Source of the DNA: Myxococcota bacterium
GTDB taxonomy: Bacteria; Myxococcota_A; UBA9160; UBA4427
Direction: 5' to 3'
Assembly (NCBI GenBank): GCA_028823175.1
Contig: JAPKBZ010000003.1
Span: forward strand, 1 to 64,000
Length of the DNA stretch: 64,000 bases
The position numbers and the translations under genes were made by a program. The notes under the pieces are model-generated. The model did not search any database and had not been told where the DNA came from. It saw nothing but the letters and a program-made list of their open reading frames with translations. Below, in pieces: positions 51,506 to 60,570 of the stretch (position 1 is the first letter of the stretch; each line of letters opens with the position of its first letter).

Positions 51506-54372
51506 ATTATCGCGCGACGATCCTCCTGGCTCTCGCAACATTCCTACAGGGAACTCTCGCCTACACCGTCGCGGGCGCAGAGGAAACGAGCGGGACCATC
51601 CATGAATACGAGGGCCTCAGCGACCGAGAGGAGTCCTTCGAAGTCGGAGAAGAGCCCGACTCTGCAGACGAAGAAGACGGAGCTGACGCGTACCGCGGCA
51701 TGGAGGAGATTCGTGTCACAGCGCAGGGGGGGACCCGAAATCTCCAAGATGTGGGGGCCTCGATTGCCGCTTTTGATGCAGACTATATTGAGGCTCTTGG
51801 GGCCCAGACTATCGCAGACATTTCCCAGTTCACGCCCAACTTAGAAATCCGAACGGTCTTTGCAGCGTCGAACCCGACTCTCTTTATTCGCGGCGTCGGC
51901 CTCCGCGACTTTAACGCCAATTCTTCCTCAGCTGTAGCCGTCTACAACGATGACATCTACATGAACTCCCCAGCAGCACAATTGGTTCAACTCTTTGATG
52001 TCCAACAGGTCGAAGTTCTCCGGGGCCCCCAGGGAACGCTCTATGGACGAAACGCGTCAGCGGGCGCGATCCGCATTATCTCACGCAAGCCTTCCGGCGA
52101 CACAAACGGGTACTCGCGGCTCACCTATGGAAAATACAACGAGGTGGAAGCGGAAGCCGCTATAGAACTTCCCGTTAGCTCCGAGGTTTCCGTGCGCGTC
52201 TCCGGTCGCCTTCGCAAGAGAGATGGCTACACAAGAAATCGTTGCGCCGACCCACGCTACTGGCGCAACGACGACACAGGCAACCCCGCGACGGTTCAGA
52301 ACATCGTCCAGAGATATTGCTTCAACACTTCCACTACTCAACAGGACAGCTATCTCCCTTCATCGGTCCAGGACAACACCCTGGGGCCGAACGAGGTCAA
52401 CCCCTTCACCGGAAATCGTCTGCGCCCTTACTATTTCGAGACAGGGGAAAACGAGGAACCGATCCGCGTTGACTGGTACTACGACAGAGAACTCGTTGAT
52501 GGCGTCCCGATTCCAGGGGCACAGCTATCGCCCACCTATTACGACTGTTATACAAGCGGTTGTTCCTACGCCAGTCCCCTACCTGACGGCGCGCACCCCT
52601 TTCTCTTGCCGGCGTTTTACTACTCCCAGCAATGGTCTGCTGCGGTAGGCCCTCAGGATATCGACCTGTGGGCAAATGCCGCGGACAACTGGGCTGTCCG
52701 GGCCCTAGTGCGGTGGCAGCCCAACGAATCGGTGGATTGGATTCTGAACGCTCACGGCGGAATGAATCGCGGAGACTCGATGCAATTCCAACACATCGGG
52801 GCCTACCAGGGACTACTCGACATCAAACCCAACACAACGCTCTACCGTGACATCGACAATGCTGGAGCGGGGTATTATGATGCCGACCTGCTCGCAGGAG
52901 ATAGCTTCCAGATCGGTGAGATACCAGCGCGAACTCCCGAGGGAGGAGACCCCTACGCCGGCGACTACAATCGCGTAGGTACCGAATTTCTCGATCTATA
53001 CGGCGCAAGCCTCTCGGGATCCTACTCTTTCGAGGACGACCGACTTCTATTCAGAACGATCACCGGCTTCGAAGGAAACCGGCGCAGTGTACAAGTCAAT
53101 TCCGACGCGAATCCATTTCCTTCCGGGTTTGAACCGACGTACCGGAACGACTCATGGCAGCTCACACAGGAATTCAAAATCAACTGGGATGGCGATGACG
53201 GTTTTTCGCTCGAGGCAGGAACAAATTACCTCTACGAGAAGCTGAACACGAGTAATGACTGGCCAATAAATCCGATTGTCAACTTCGCCACTCAGCAATA
53301 CGAGATCCAAACTCAGTACGCCTCGGCTTACCTGTGGCTCGAATGGAAGCCTGTCGAAGACTTCGCACTATCCGCCGGAGGACGATGGAATTATGAGAAT
53401 AAATCGATTGACCTCCAAACTGCCAGATGGCAGCGCACACTCTTCGGTCGCTTCCTTCAGCCTCCAAGTGATACCGCCAGTTCTTCCGAGAGTCTTTCCG
53501 CCAACGGCCCGAGCGGAGATATCACTTTTACCTACATGCCGACAGATAGTCGCCTCTTCTTCCTTAAGTACTCGCGTGGGTACAAAGGCCCCCATATCAA
53601 CGGCGGAGTGATCAACGCCGACCAGAAATCTCAGGACTTCGATGATCTCACCACCCCGGTCAAACCGGAGAAAGTCGACGCCCTCGAATTCGGCCTCAAG
53701 ACCTCATGGCTGGACAACCAGCTCACCCTCAACGGATCCATTTTCTACTACGACTACCAGAATATCCAGATTTTCCAGGTCCGAAATGCAGCTCTCGGCG
53801 CGCCAATTCAGCAACTCGTCAATGCGGATGACGCCGATATCTACGGCGCTGAAGTAGAAGTCCGCACACACCCCCTCTATGGACGCGCGCCCGCATCCTT
53901 TGACGGCCTCGAGATCTACGCTTCTATCGGCTGGCTGCATGCTCGCTACACCGAGTTCCTAAACCGCTTGACTGGATTCGATCAGGAGGGCATCGAGATA
54001 ATTCGCATCGAGGACAACTCGGGCAACTCACTTGTCAATGCGCCCGAATTCGCCTTCGCCGGCTATCTGTCGTGGCCCTTCACCGGCCAACTCGGCACGC
54101 TCGTTCCTCGCGTAGATTGGAGCTACAAGGACAAGGTCTACTTTGGCGCTGAAAATATCGACGAACTCTCCCAGGATCCGTTCTGGCTGGTCAACTTTCG
54201 TCTCAGCTACGCGAACCCTCAGCAGAACATCGAAATTTCTGGCTGGGTCCGCAACTTAACGAATCAAGCCTACCGGGTAGACGCGATCAACCAAGCTCGG
54301 TCTCGGCGATCGATCATCTATGTCATGGGCGAACCCCGCACATACGGAGTCACCCTGAACGTAAAGTTCTAG
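51502..54372 (+). CDS. TonB-dependent receptor (paralogue B)
   Basis: A 956-aa outer-membrane receptor. A Sec signal (LLALATFLQGTLAYTVAGA) is followed by an acidic linker, TonB-box-like MEEIRVTAQ, plug motifs (QFTPNLEIRTVFAASNP, LYGRNASAGAIRIISRK) and a barrel ending GVTLNVKF. It is a close paralogue of the receptor at 38289: long identical plug stretches, the same acidic linker, conserved barrel strands (YKGPHINGG, NGSIFYYDYQNIQIFQ), but different extracellular loops around residues 270-360. The start is GTG, overlapping the upstream stop by four bases, which ties expression to the spermidine-synthase-like genes. By eye its codons look less GC-rich than those of paralogue A. Confidence 0.92.
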   Translation: MNYRATILLALATFLQGTLAYTVAGAEETSGTIHEYEGLSDREESFEVGEEPDSADEEDGADAYRGMEEIRVTAQGGTRNLQDVGASIAAFDADYIEALGAQTIADISQFTPNLEIRTVFAASNPTLFIRGVGLRDFNANSSSAVAVYNDDIYMNSPAAQLVQLFDVQQVEVLRGPQGTLYGRNASAGAIRIISRKPSGDTNGYSRLTYGKYNEVEAEAAIELPVSSEVSVRVSGRLRKRDGYTRNRCADPRYWRNDDTGNPATVQNIVQRYCFNTSTTQQDSYLPSSVQDNTLGPNEVNPFTGNRLRPYYFETGENEEPIRVDWYYDRELVDGVPIPGAQLSPTYYDCYTSGCSYASPLPDGAHPFLLPAFYYSQQWSAAVGPQDIDLWANAADNWAVRALVRWQPNESVDWILNAHGGMNRGDSMQFQHIGAYQGLLDIKPNTTLYRDIDNAGAGYYDADLLAGDSFQIGEIPARTPEGGDPYAGDYNRVGTEFLDLYGASLSGSYSFEDDRLLFRTITGFEGNRRSVQVNSDANPFPSGFEPTYRNDSWQLTQEFKINWDGDDGFSLEAGTNYLYEKLNTSNDWPINPIVNFATQQYEIQTQYASAYLWLEWKPVEDFALSAGGRWNYENKSIDLQTARWQRTLFGRFLQPPSDTASSSESLSANGPSGDITFTYMPTDSRLFFLKYSRGYKGPHINGGVINADQKSQDFDDLTTPVKPEKVDALEFGLKTSWLDNQLTLNGSIFYYDYQNIQIFQVRNAALGAPIQQLVNADDADIYGAEVEVRTHPLYGRAPASFDGLEIYASIGWLHARYTEFLNRLTGFDQEGIEIIRIEDNSGNSLVNAPEFAFAGYLSWPFTGQLGTLVPRVDWSYKDKVYFGAENIDELSQDPFWLVNFRLSYANPQQNIEISGWVRNLTNQAYRVDAINQARSRRSIIYVMGEPRTYGVTLNVKF

Positions 54373-54415
54373 ACTTAGCCTTCGGCCCCGATTCCCGACC
54401 CTCAGCTTAGAAGTC

Positions 54416-55450
54416 TCAGGCGAAATATTCCTGGGCCGTAGCTGCCGCGACAAAATTCTCATCGAGATGAGTCAGGGATTGCATGTCGGCGTTGACTGCA
54501 TCGAGCCCATGCTCAAGGACGTAGGCATAGCTCCGCTGGAATGAATTGAAGTCAGACTTCATCAACTTGGAGCTGTAGTGGCTGTCGAAGGCATCGGGGT
54601 TTCCCCAACCCAACCACTTTCGACCCGCTAGAAAACGACCGGCCTTCATGCCGATCAGGCCGATGCCGGCATCTCTTGCCTGCTTGAGGACGGGTTGCAG
54701 GGCCACCATGTCGGGCGAATCCGGCTCGATATTCCGATCGGACCAGCTATACCAACCCGCCGGCGTAATCGCGATCTGAGCCAGGGCGAAGCGACCCGTC
54801 TTGGCCGCCGCGAGCAGAACATTCTGGGCGTTCTCATGGGTACTCAGCCCCCAATGCGATGTCTTGCCCGCCTTCTTCGCCTTCAGGAATGCCTCGTAGA
54901 TCTCGTCGTTGCGAATAACCGACGGATTATTTGAGCCCATGAGATAGTACGCGTCGACATGATCCACCCCTAGGTCCCCGAGGCTCTCGTCAAGAAGCAT
55001 CGACCATGTCCGCGCGCCCTGCCGGGCTTGGGCGAGGGTCACCTCGGCGTTCGGTTCGATATCCAGGTAGACGCTAGCTTTAGAAATCAGGAAGACCTGC
55101 TCCCGGTGCTTACCGAGGAAGGGCCGAAGGTTGGCCTCCGCATTGTCGTAGTATCGCCGGGTTCCCACGTCGAATACGTTGACCCCGGCGTCGAAAGCCC
55201 GCTCGAGCAATTCATCCCTAGGATCCCCCGAAAGGGCTGCGCCGCAGCCAAAAATCAAGCGGCTCCCCACAAAATCCGTCTTGCCAAGTTTTCGGTAGGT
55301 CATCTTCGGAAGTGTCGGCGCCTCGTGGGCCCGAGCTTCGGCGAGCGCCGCGCGGGCATCCCCAGAGCGCAAGAAGCTCCGTCCAGCAATCGCGAATGCT
55401 GCGGCACTCTGGAGAAAGTTCCGACGACTAGTTCGGGTCACCTGCGGCAT
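54416..55450 (-). CDS. Tat-exported aldo/keto reductase family protein
   Basis: A 344-aa protein. The N-terminus carries a twin-arginine signal (TSRRNFLQSAAAFAIAG, Arg9-Arg10), so it is exported folded, usually with a bound cofactor. The AKR TIM barrel follows: LIFGCGAALSG, the catalytic Asp/Tyr region VFDVGTRRYYDNAE, Lys in LISKAS and His in HWGLSTHEN. DHVDAYYLMG is the typical strand-5 block. The NADPH-binding C-terminus is short. Export of an AKR suggests a periplasmic redox role or a protein that has lost reductase function. It converges on receptor B and faces the ABC genes upstream. Confidence 0.86.
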   Translation of the reverse strand: MPQVTRTSRRNFLQSAAAFAIAGRSFLRSGDARAALAEARAHEAPTLPKMTYRKLGKTDFVGSRLIFGCGAALSGDPRDELLERAFDAGVNVFDVGTRRYYDNAEANLRPFLGKHREQVFLISKASVYLDIEPNAEVTLAQARQGARTWSMLLDESLGDLGVDHVDAYYLMGSNNPSVIRNDEIYEAFLKAKKAGKTSHWGLSTHENAQNVLLAAAKTGRFALAQIAITPAGWYSWSDRNIEPDSPDMVALQPVLKQARDAGIGLIGMKAGRFLAGRKWLGWGNPDAFDSHYSSKLMKSDFNSFQRSYAYVLEHGLDAVNADMQSLTHLDENFVAAATAQEYFA

Positions 55451-55703
55451 CGATGGTCTCCCTTTTTGAACTGAATTCGGGGTGCCAGGGCGGCTCCCAA
55501 CGCTTGAAAAAATAGCCCTGTGGCCTGTCTACGCTAGCCGAAACTCCGGGTGGAGGAAGAGGAGTTCCGCCATCGGTGACCGGAATTTCAGAAAACTGAG
55601 CTCCACGAATCGAAATTCGGACTAAGGGATCTCCAGTCCGAAGCGCGCCAAGGAAATCTGAACCGCCGGCTTTCCAGGCCCGCCCTCCTGAGCCATGCTC
55701 CAC
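55428..55703 (-). CDS. Possible small gene or gene remnant
   Basis: A 91-codon frame from GTG, overlapping the AKR start by 23 bases. The translation looks protein-like (SDFLGALRTGDPLVRISIRG, RPQGYFFKRWEPPWHPEF), and the same frame continues upstream as FAGPWLGSTRLLGDEAIVEH to a stop at 55773-55775 with no ATG/GTG/TTG start. It could be the 3' part of a broken gene or a short leader gene of the AKR. No family is recognised. The remaining bases up to 55779 show nothing else. Confidence 0.3.
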   Translation of the reverse strand: MEHGSGGRAWKAGGSDFLGALRTGDPLVRISIRGAQFSEIPVTDGGTPLPPPGVSASVDRPQGYFFKRWEPPWHPEFSSKRETIDAAGDPN

Positions 55704-55779
55704 GATTGCTTCATCACCAAGCAGGCGCGTCGAACCGAGCCACGGTCCTGCGAATGAGACAACGAAACCGATCTAAATC

Positions 55780-57717
55780 ATGGCCCGTAACTCCCCAGAC
55801 CAGGATCTCCAGGGGCTGAGTCGCCTGGGCGACGGAAGCCGGCACGACCGCTTGCATCTGCGCCTGATCCTGGGGATCGGGTTGCGCTGCCTGCACCTTC
55901 TCAAGCCGGTGCAGCGGCACGTCATACTTCTCTTCGCGGGCTTTTCGGGCCTAAGCCTGCTGCTCCTGCCCATCGGGCTTCTCTTCATCGACACGCTCTG
56001 GACACGGGTCCTCCAGGGCAATCCCATGCTCGAAATCGAGGCCTGGTTCTTTCGCGTCCCCATTGAAGCGGCCACCAGTAGCGCGGGATTCGACGCCGAG
56101 CTTCGTAGGCACGTCGCCGAGAAACTCGTTCTCTGGGGCGTGCTTCTCAGCGCGATCCTCACCCCTCCCTTTATTGGTCTCTATTATTACCAGATCTGGA
56201 TTCTGCAGCGGGTAAATCAAAAGCTACGAGTCGACCTGCTCTCCCATTTCCAGAGCCTCTCGCTCCGATTTCACGCTGAAGTGGCTGTGGGTGATGCGGT
56301 CTACCGACTCACCCAGGACAGCGCGATGGTGACCCAATTAGTTCAGGTTCTCGTCCTCACCCCCTTTACGGCGATTCCGCAATTCCTGTACTCGGTGGTC
56401 GTTATCGGCCTATTCGCCCCCATGCTTGGCCTAGTCCTTCTCGGAGTCCTGATCCCGAGTCTCGCGCTGGGGTGGTGGTTCTCCCAGCGCATGCGTACGC
56501 GTTTCCGGAGCGCCCGTGAGACGAATGCCGCCCTCACCAGCCGCATCCAGGAAACGCTGGCAGGGATCAAGGTCATCAAGGCCTACGGCGCTGAACCCAT
56601 CGAGCAGGCGGCCTTCGAAGACGCGAGCCACCGCGCCTTTGCCACCGCTTTCCAGGCCCGTAATCTCTACGCCGTATTTGGCATGACGATGTTCTGGACC
56701 TTCGGAGCCTTCGCACTTTTCATCACCGCACTCGGCACCATCGAAGTGATGCAGAAAACCGAACTGGCCGCGACCGCCCTCGGCTTCACGCTCTGGAACC
56801 TAGGGCTCTACAACTATTTCAAAGCGCGCCTGGGTGGATCGGTTGAATCCCTCAAGGACCTCTTTCGAACCTGGGGAAGGGCTCAGGACATCGCCATCGG
56901 TCTCGACCGGGTCTTCGAAGTCATGGATCACGAGCCCGAGATCCGCGACGATCCCGATGCCCTCGCGCTCGCTGGCGTTCAGCGCGGGATCTCTTTCGAG
57001 AACGTGAGCTTTGGCTACCACGCCGATCAACCAATTTTTGAGCGCGTCAGCCTGTCCGCCCGGATCGGCACGATCACGGCGATCGTCGGGCCCACGGGCT
57101 CGGGGAAGAGCACCCTGATGGCGCTCCTGCTCCGCCTCTTCGACCCAAGCTCGGGCCGAATCGTGATCGACGGGCTCGATCTCAAGACGATTCAGACCGC
57201 CAGCCTTCGCGACCACGTCTCCATCGCTCTCCAAGAAAACATCCTCTTCGGCAACACGATTCGCGAAAATATCCGCTTCGCGGAGCCAGAAGCCAGCGAC
57301 TCTGCGGTCCAAGAGGCGGCGCGAATCGCCGCCGCCGACGGGTTCATTGAACGACTTCCAGACGGCTATGAGACCCTGCTCGGCGAGAGGGGCTCGAAGC
57401 TCTCCACCGGCCAGCGCCAACGTCTCTCCATTGCTCGAGCGATTATAAAGGATGCCCCCATCCTGATTCTCGACGAACCCACGGCCGCCCTCGACGCCGT
57501 CACGGAGCAACGCGTCCTTCAAAATCTGGCCGAATGGGGGCGCAACCGGGCGATTTTCATCATCACCCACCGTCTATCCACCGTGCGCAGGGCCGACCAA
57601 GTCGCCTTTCTGGGCGGTGGCACCCTCGCCGAAGTCGGCTCCCACGAAGAGTTGATGGCTCGGCCCGACGGCGCGTATAGGGCCTTGGTCGAGGCCGAGG
57701 GAGGCGCGGCGCCTTGA
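55780..57717 (+). CDS. ABC transporter, fused permease/ATPase (half-transporter 1)
   Basis: A 645-aa exporter-type half-transporter. Six transmembrane helices lie between about residues 45 and 360. The ATPase domain has Walker A GPTGSGKST (437-445), Q-loop ALQENILFG, signature LSTGQRQRLSIARA, Walker B ILILDEPTAALD and H-loop IITHRLST. All catalytic residues are present. The start at 55780 has no clear ribosome-binding site. Its TGA overlaps the TTG of the next ABC gene, so both are coupled and probably form a heterodimer. The cargo is probably a lipid, glycolipid or peptide; it is not identifiable from sequence. Confidence 0.92.
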   Translation: MARNSPDQDLQGLSRLGDGSRHDRLHLRLILGIGLRCLHLLKPVQRHVILLFAGFSGLSLLLLPIGLLFIDTLWTRVLQGNPMLEIEAWFFRVPIEAATSSAGFDAELRRHVAEKLVLWGVLLSAILTPPFIGLYYYQIWILQRVNQKLRVDLLSHFQSLSLRFHAEVAVGDAVYRLTQDSAMVTQLVQVLVLTPFTAIPQFLYSVVVIGLFAPMLGLVLLGVLIPSLALGWWFSQRMRTRFRSARETNAALTSRIQETLAGIKVIKAYGAEPIEQAAFEDASHRAFATAFQARNLYAVFGMTMFWTFGAFALFITALGTIEVMQKTELAATALGFTLWNLGLYNYFKARLGGSVESLKDLFRTWGRAQDIAIGLDRVFEVMDHEPEIRDDPDALALAGVQRGISFENVSFGYHADQPIFERVSLSARIGTITAIVGPTGSGKSTLMALLLRLFDPSSGRIVIDGLDLKTIQTASLRDHVSIALQENILFGNTIRENIRFAEPEASDSAVQEAARIAAADGFIERLPDGYETLLGERGSKLSTGQRQRLSIARAIIKDAPILILDEPTAALDAVTEQRVLQNLAEWGRNRAIFIITHRLSTVRRADQVAFLGGGTLAEVGSHEELMARPDGAYRALVEAEGGAAP

Positions 57718-59687
57718 CGACTCCCTCCCCTCACCAGGAAAGCACCGATCTCGACAGCGGGCAGACCCTGCGCGTCATCGGCCGCGCCCTACGCTTTGTC
57801 GAGCCCTTCCGGGGCCAGTTCATGGTCAAGGTGGGGCTCCTCCTGCTCAGCCTACTCCCCATGCTGATGCTGCCCTGGCCGATCAAGATCATCATCGACA
57901 ACGTCATCGAGGGGCACCCCATCGATGAGCCAATTCGGCCCTACCCCGAACTCGTGGCCCCCCTCCTCAACGCCCTCGCAGCCTATTCCCCCTTCGAGCT
58001 GCTCTTTGTTGTCATTGCCTTCCAGACCACACTCTTCGTCCTGATCGGAGCCTTCGGAACTTCGGGAAGCGAGGGTGAAACCGCCGAGAGTTATCTCGCC
58101 AGTGGCTACGACACCGCCAGCCGGACAGAGAACGAAGCCAACGCGGGCTTCAGCTTGACGGGCGGCCTTCTCGGACTCTTCGATTTTCGTTGGACCATGC
58201 GGCTGACCCAAGCGCTCAACCACCACTACCGCACGCGACTCTTTGATCGGATTCAAACCCTGCCCATGACCGCCTTCGACGACGAACGAATCGGCGATGC
58301 GGTCTATCGCGTCATGTACGACACGCCCTCGATCACAGATGCCTGCTACCGCATGCTCCTCACGCCCATCGCCGCACCCATTCATATCCTTCTCACCGTC
58401 TCGATCCTCGGAGCTCTCTACGGTGACCACCCCGGCCTGGTGTACGCGGCCCTGGCCTTCCTCCCCATCGCCCTCCTCTCGAGTCTCCCTTTGGCGGGCG
58501 CCGCACGGCGCATGAGCGGACGGAGCCGCCAGGCCGGGGCCACGGCCACCGCCACCGCCGAGGAGGGGATGAGCAATATTCTCGCAGTCCAGAGCCTGGG
58601 CGGGGAAGAGCGACAGCGCGACCGCTACGAGCGGGATAGTTGGCAATCGTTCAGCCGCTACCGCGACGTTTTTCGCATCGGTATCTACGCGGTGCTGCTC
58701 GCCGGACTCCCCAGCCTCGCCGTGGGGGGCTACGCGTATTTTGTGGCCATCGATGGCGTGATCGCAGGCGAACTGAGTCGCGGCGACTTCGGCCTTCTGA
58801 TCACCTATTTCTTTCAGATCATGGCCTCGTCCCAGATGCTGGGGGCCCTCTGGTACCGGGTCCAGGCCTCGGCGGCCGGGCTCAACCGGGTCTTCTTCCT
58901 GATGGACCTGCCCGGAGAAACCGATCGTCCGGGGGGTGTCGAACTGCCGGTGATCCGGCAGGGCGTTGAGGTTCAGAATGTCGAATTCAGCTACCCCGAC
59001 GGAACCGCCGTCCTGCGCAACCTCAGCCTGAAGGCGCGTATCGGCCAGATGGTTGCCCTCGTCGGACCTGCCGGTGCGGGCAAGACCACCCTCGCCTACC
59101 TGCTCCCGCGCTTCGTTTCTCCCCAGCGCGGGCAAGTCCGCATCGACGGCCAGGACATCGCCTCGGTTCGCCTGGGCTCTCTCCGGGACCAGATCGCCTT
59201 CGTCTTCCAGGAGACCGTTCTCTTCGACGCCACCATCGAGGAAAATATTCGCCTGGGTAAAAGCGACGCCAGCGACGATGCCGTCCGTGAGGCTGCCCGC
59301 CGGGCGGGCGCGTCCGAATTCATCGAGAAGCTACCCCAGGGCTATGCCACCCCCCTGGGCAGGGCCGGGAGCAAACTCTCGGTGGGTCAGAGGCAGCGGC
59401 TCTCCCTCGCACGGGCCCTCGTGCGCGATGCCCGTATCCTGATCCTCGACGAACCCACCTCCGCCCTCGATCCAGCAACCGAGGCCCGCTTCGTCTCGAC
59501 CCTCCGCGACCTCAGCCGGGATCGCATCGTGATAATCATCGCTCATCGTCTCTCGACGATTCGCACTGCCGACGAAATTCTTTTTGTACAGGACGGAAAG
59601 GTTCTGGAGCAAGGCAGCCACGAGGCCCTGGTCGCCCTGCCTCACGGCGCCTACCGAAACTTCGTCGAACTCCAGGGCGGCGCCTGA
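57714..59687 (+). CDS. ABC transporter, fused permease/ATPase (half-transporter 2)
   Basis: A 657-aa half-transporter. The permease domain carries an extra hydrophilic stretch (about 110-150, rich in Ser/Glu/Thr) between the first two helices. The ATPase has Walker A GPAGAGKTT (451-459), signature LSVGQRQRLSLARA, Walker B ILILDEPTSALD and H-loop IIAHRLST. It begins with TTG at 57714, within the preceding stop (TTGA), with stoichiometric coupling expected. Both ATP sites look catalytically competent, unlike many heterodimeric exporters that have one degenerate site. No substrate-specific gene is adjacent. Confidence 0.92.
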   Translation: MTTPSPHQESTDLDSGQTLRVIGRALRFVEPFRGQFMVKVGLLLLSLLPMLMLPWPIKIIIDNVIEGHPIDEPIRPYPELVAPLLNALAAYSPFELLFVVIAFQTTLFVLIGAFGTSGSEGETAESYLASGYDTASRTENEANAGFSLTGGLLGLFDFRWTMRLTQALNHHYRTRLFDRIQTLPMTAFDDERIGDAVYRVMYDTPSITDACYRMLLTPIAAPIHILLTVSILGALYGDHPGLVYAALAFLPIALLSSLPLAGAARRMSGRSRQAGATATATAEEGMSNILAVQSLGGEERQRDRYERDSWQSFSRYRDVFRIGIYAVLLAGLPSLAVGGYAYFVAIDGVIAGELSRGDFGLLITYFFQIMASSQMLGALWYRVQASAAGLNRVFFLMDLPGETDRPGGVELPVIRQGVEVQNVEFSYPDGTAVLRNLSLKARIGQMVALVGPAGAGKTTLAYLLPRFVSPQRGQVRIDGQDIASVRLGSLRDQIAFVFQETVLFDATIEENIRLGKSDASDDAVREAARRAGASEFIEKLPQGYATPLGRAGSKLSVGQRQRLSLARALVRDARILILDEPTSALDPATEARFVSTLRDLSRDRIVIIIAHRLSTIRTADEILFVQDGKVLEQGSHEALVALPHGAYRNFVELQGGA

Positions 59688-59782
59688 GCCCGCAGGCGGC
59701 GACGAAACCAACCCTGGCCAGCCATGCCGCCGAGGAGAGGAAGGGTTCGAGCACCCCGGTCGCCAAGCTCCCCCGTCCAAAG

Positions 59783-59911
59783 ACTTCGCTCCCCATTCGC
59801 AGACCGGGCCGAATCAAGGACGAGTACCGAGCCACCCTTGCATTCCTGCTCTCCGACGATGCCGGCTATATCACGGGGACCGCGGTCTATAGCTGCGATT
59901 TCGCCACCTGA
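59783..59911 (+). pseudogene. C-terminal remnant of a short-chain dehydrogenase
   Basis: In the 383-base gap between the ABC pair and the cupin gene, the frame ending at TGA 59909-59911 reads RRPGRIKDEYRATLAFLLSD, then DAGYITGTAVYSCDFAT. This matches the end of SDR proteins (the stretch with SDDAxYITG that closes the fold). No Rossmann glycine motif or catalytic Tyr/Lys precedes it, and upstream codons lose SDR character by about 59780. It is interpreted as the 3' end of a decayed or deleted SDR gene. The rest of the gap (59688-59782 and 59912-60070) shows no gene. Confidence 0.5.
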
Positions 59912-60070
59912 CTCGCGGCCCCGAGAACTGCTCCAGCCGGATCTGGCGCGGCGATTCCGAAGGCCTGGGTTACCCTCCGCGAGCCCGCTCCTAAGCCGTC
60001 GGGTTTTCCCGAATATCAGCTTCGCCCGATGCACGACCGACCCAGAAGTCAGAATTGAGAGCGCAACACC

Positions 60071-60547
60071 ATGCAAAAGCCTCATAGGCGAGCCGTGCTT
60101 GCCTCCCTCGCCACCGCCGCCGCACTGCTAGCCACACCCGCGAGCGCAGTCGATCATCGATCGGGCAACGATCCCTACGAATCGATCAACTCTCTCCCAG
60201 TCCCCATCGAGGCCCCCTCTCAGACCATTCTCGGCCAAGCCTATACCTTCCCGAAAGGTGTCCCGCTCATTGAGGTCTTCAAAATCACCATCGAGCCCGG
60301 CATGAAGACGGCCCCCCACAAACACGCCATCCCTCTCCTCGCCTATATTCTCTCAGGAGAACTTGGCGTCGATTACGGGAGTCGAGGGAAAAAGACATTT
60401 TCGCCGGGTCAGTCCTATATCGAGGCGATCAACTGGTGCCATGTCGGATTTGCGACGGGGGACACGGCCGTAGAACTCCTGGGTGTCTATCTCGGACAGC
60501 AGAATCCCAACCAGATCAAGCCCGAGCCCTGCGAGGATCTCGAGTAG
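60071..60547 (+). CDS. Exported cupin-domain protein
   Basis: A 158-aa protein with a Sec signal (RRAVLASLATAAALLATPASA) and a single cupin barrel. The first cupin motif is PGMKTAPHKHAIPLLAYILSGEL, with a His-x-His metal pair; the second is PGQSYIEAINWCHVG, with the third His. The mature form carries a free-looking Cys pair. Small periplasmic cupins of this type have varied or unknown roles such as metal-dependent isomerase, dioxygenase or sensor. The start is the first ATG after the gap. It is followed by the repeat region and GT4 gene. Confidence 0.82.
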   Translation: MQKPHRRAVLASLATAAALLATPASAVDHRSGNDPYESINSLPVPIEAPSQTILGQAYTFPKGVPLIEVFKITIEPGMKTAPHKHAIPLLAYILSGELGVDYGSRGKKTFSPGQSYIEAINWCHVGFATGDTAVELLGVYLGQQNPNQIKPEPCEDLE

Positions 60548-60570
60548 TCCCTTGCTGGCCTCCTTTAAAG

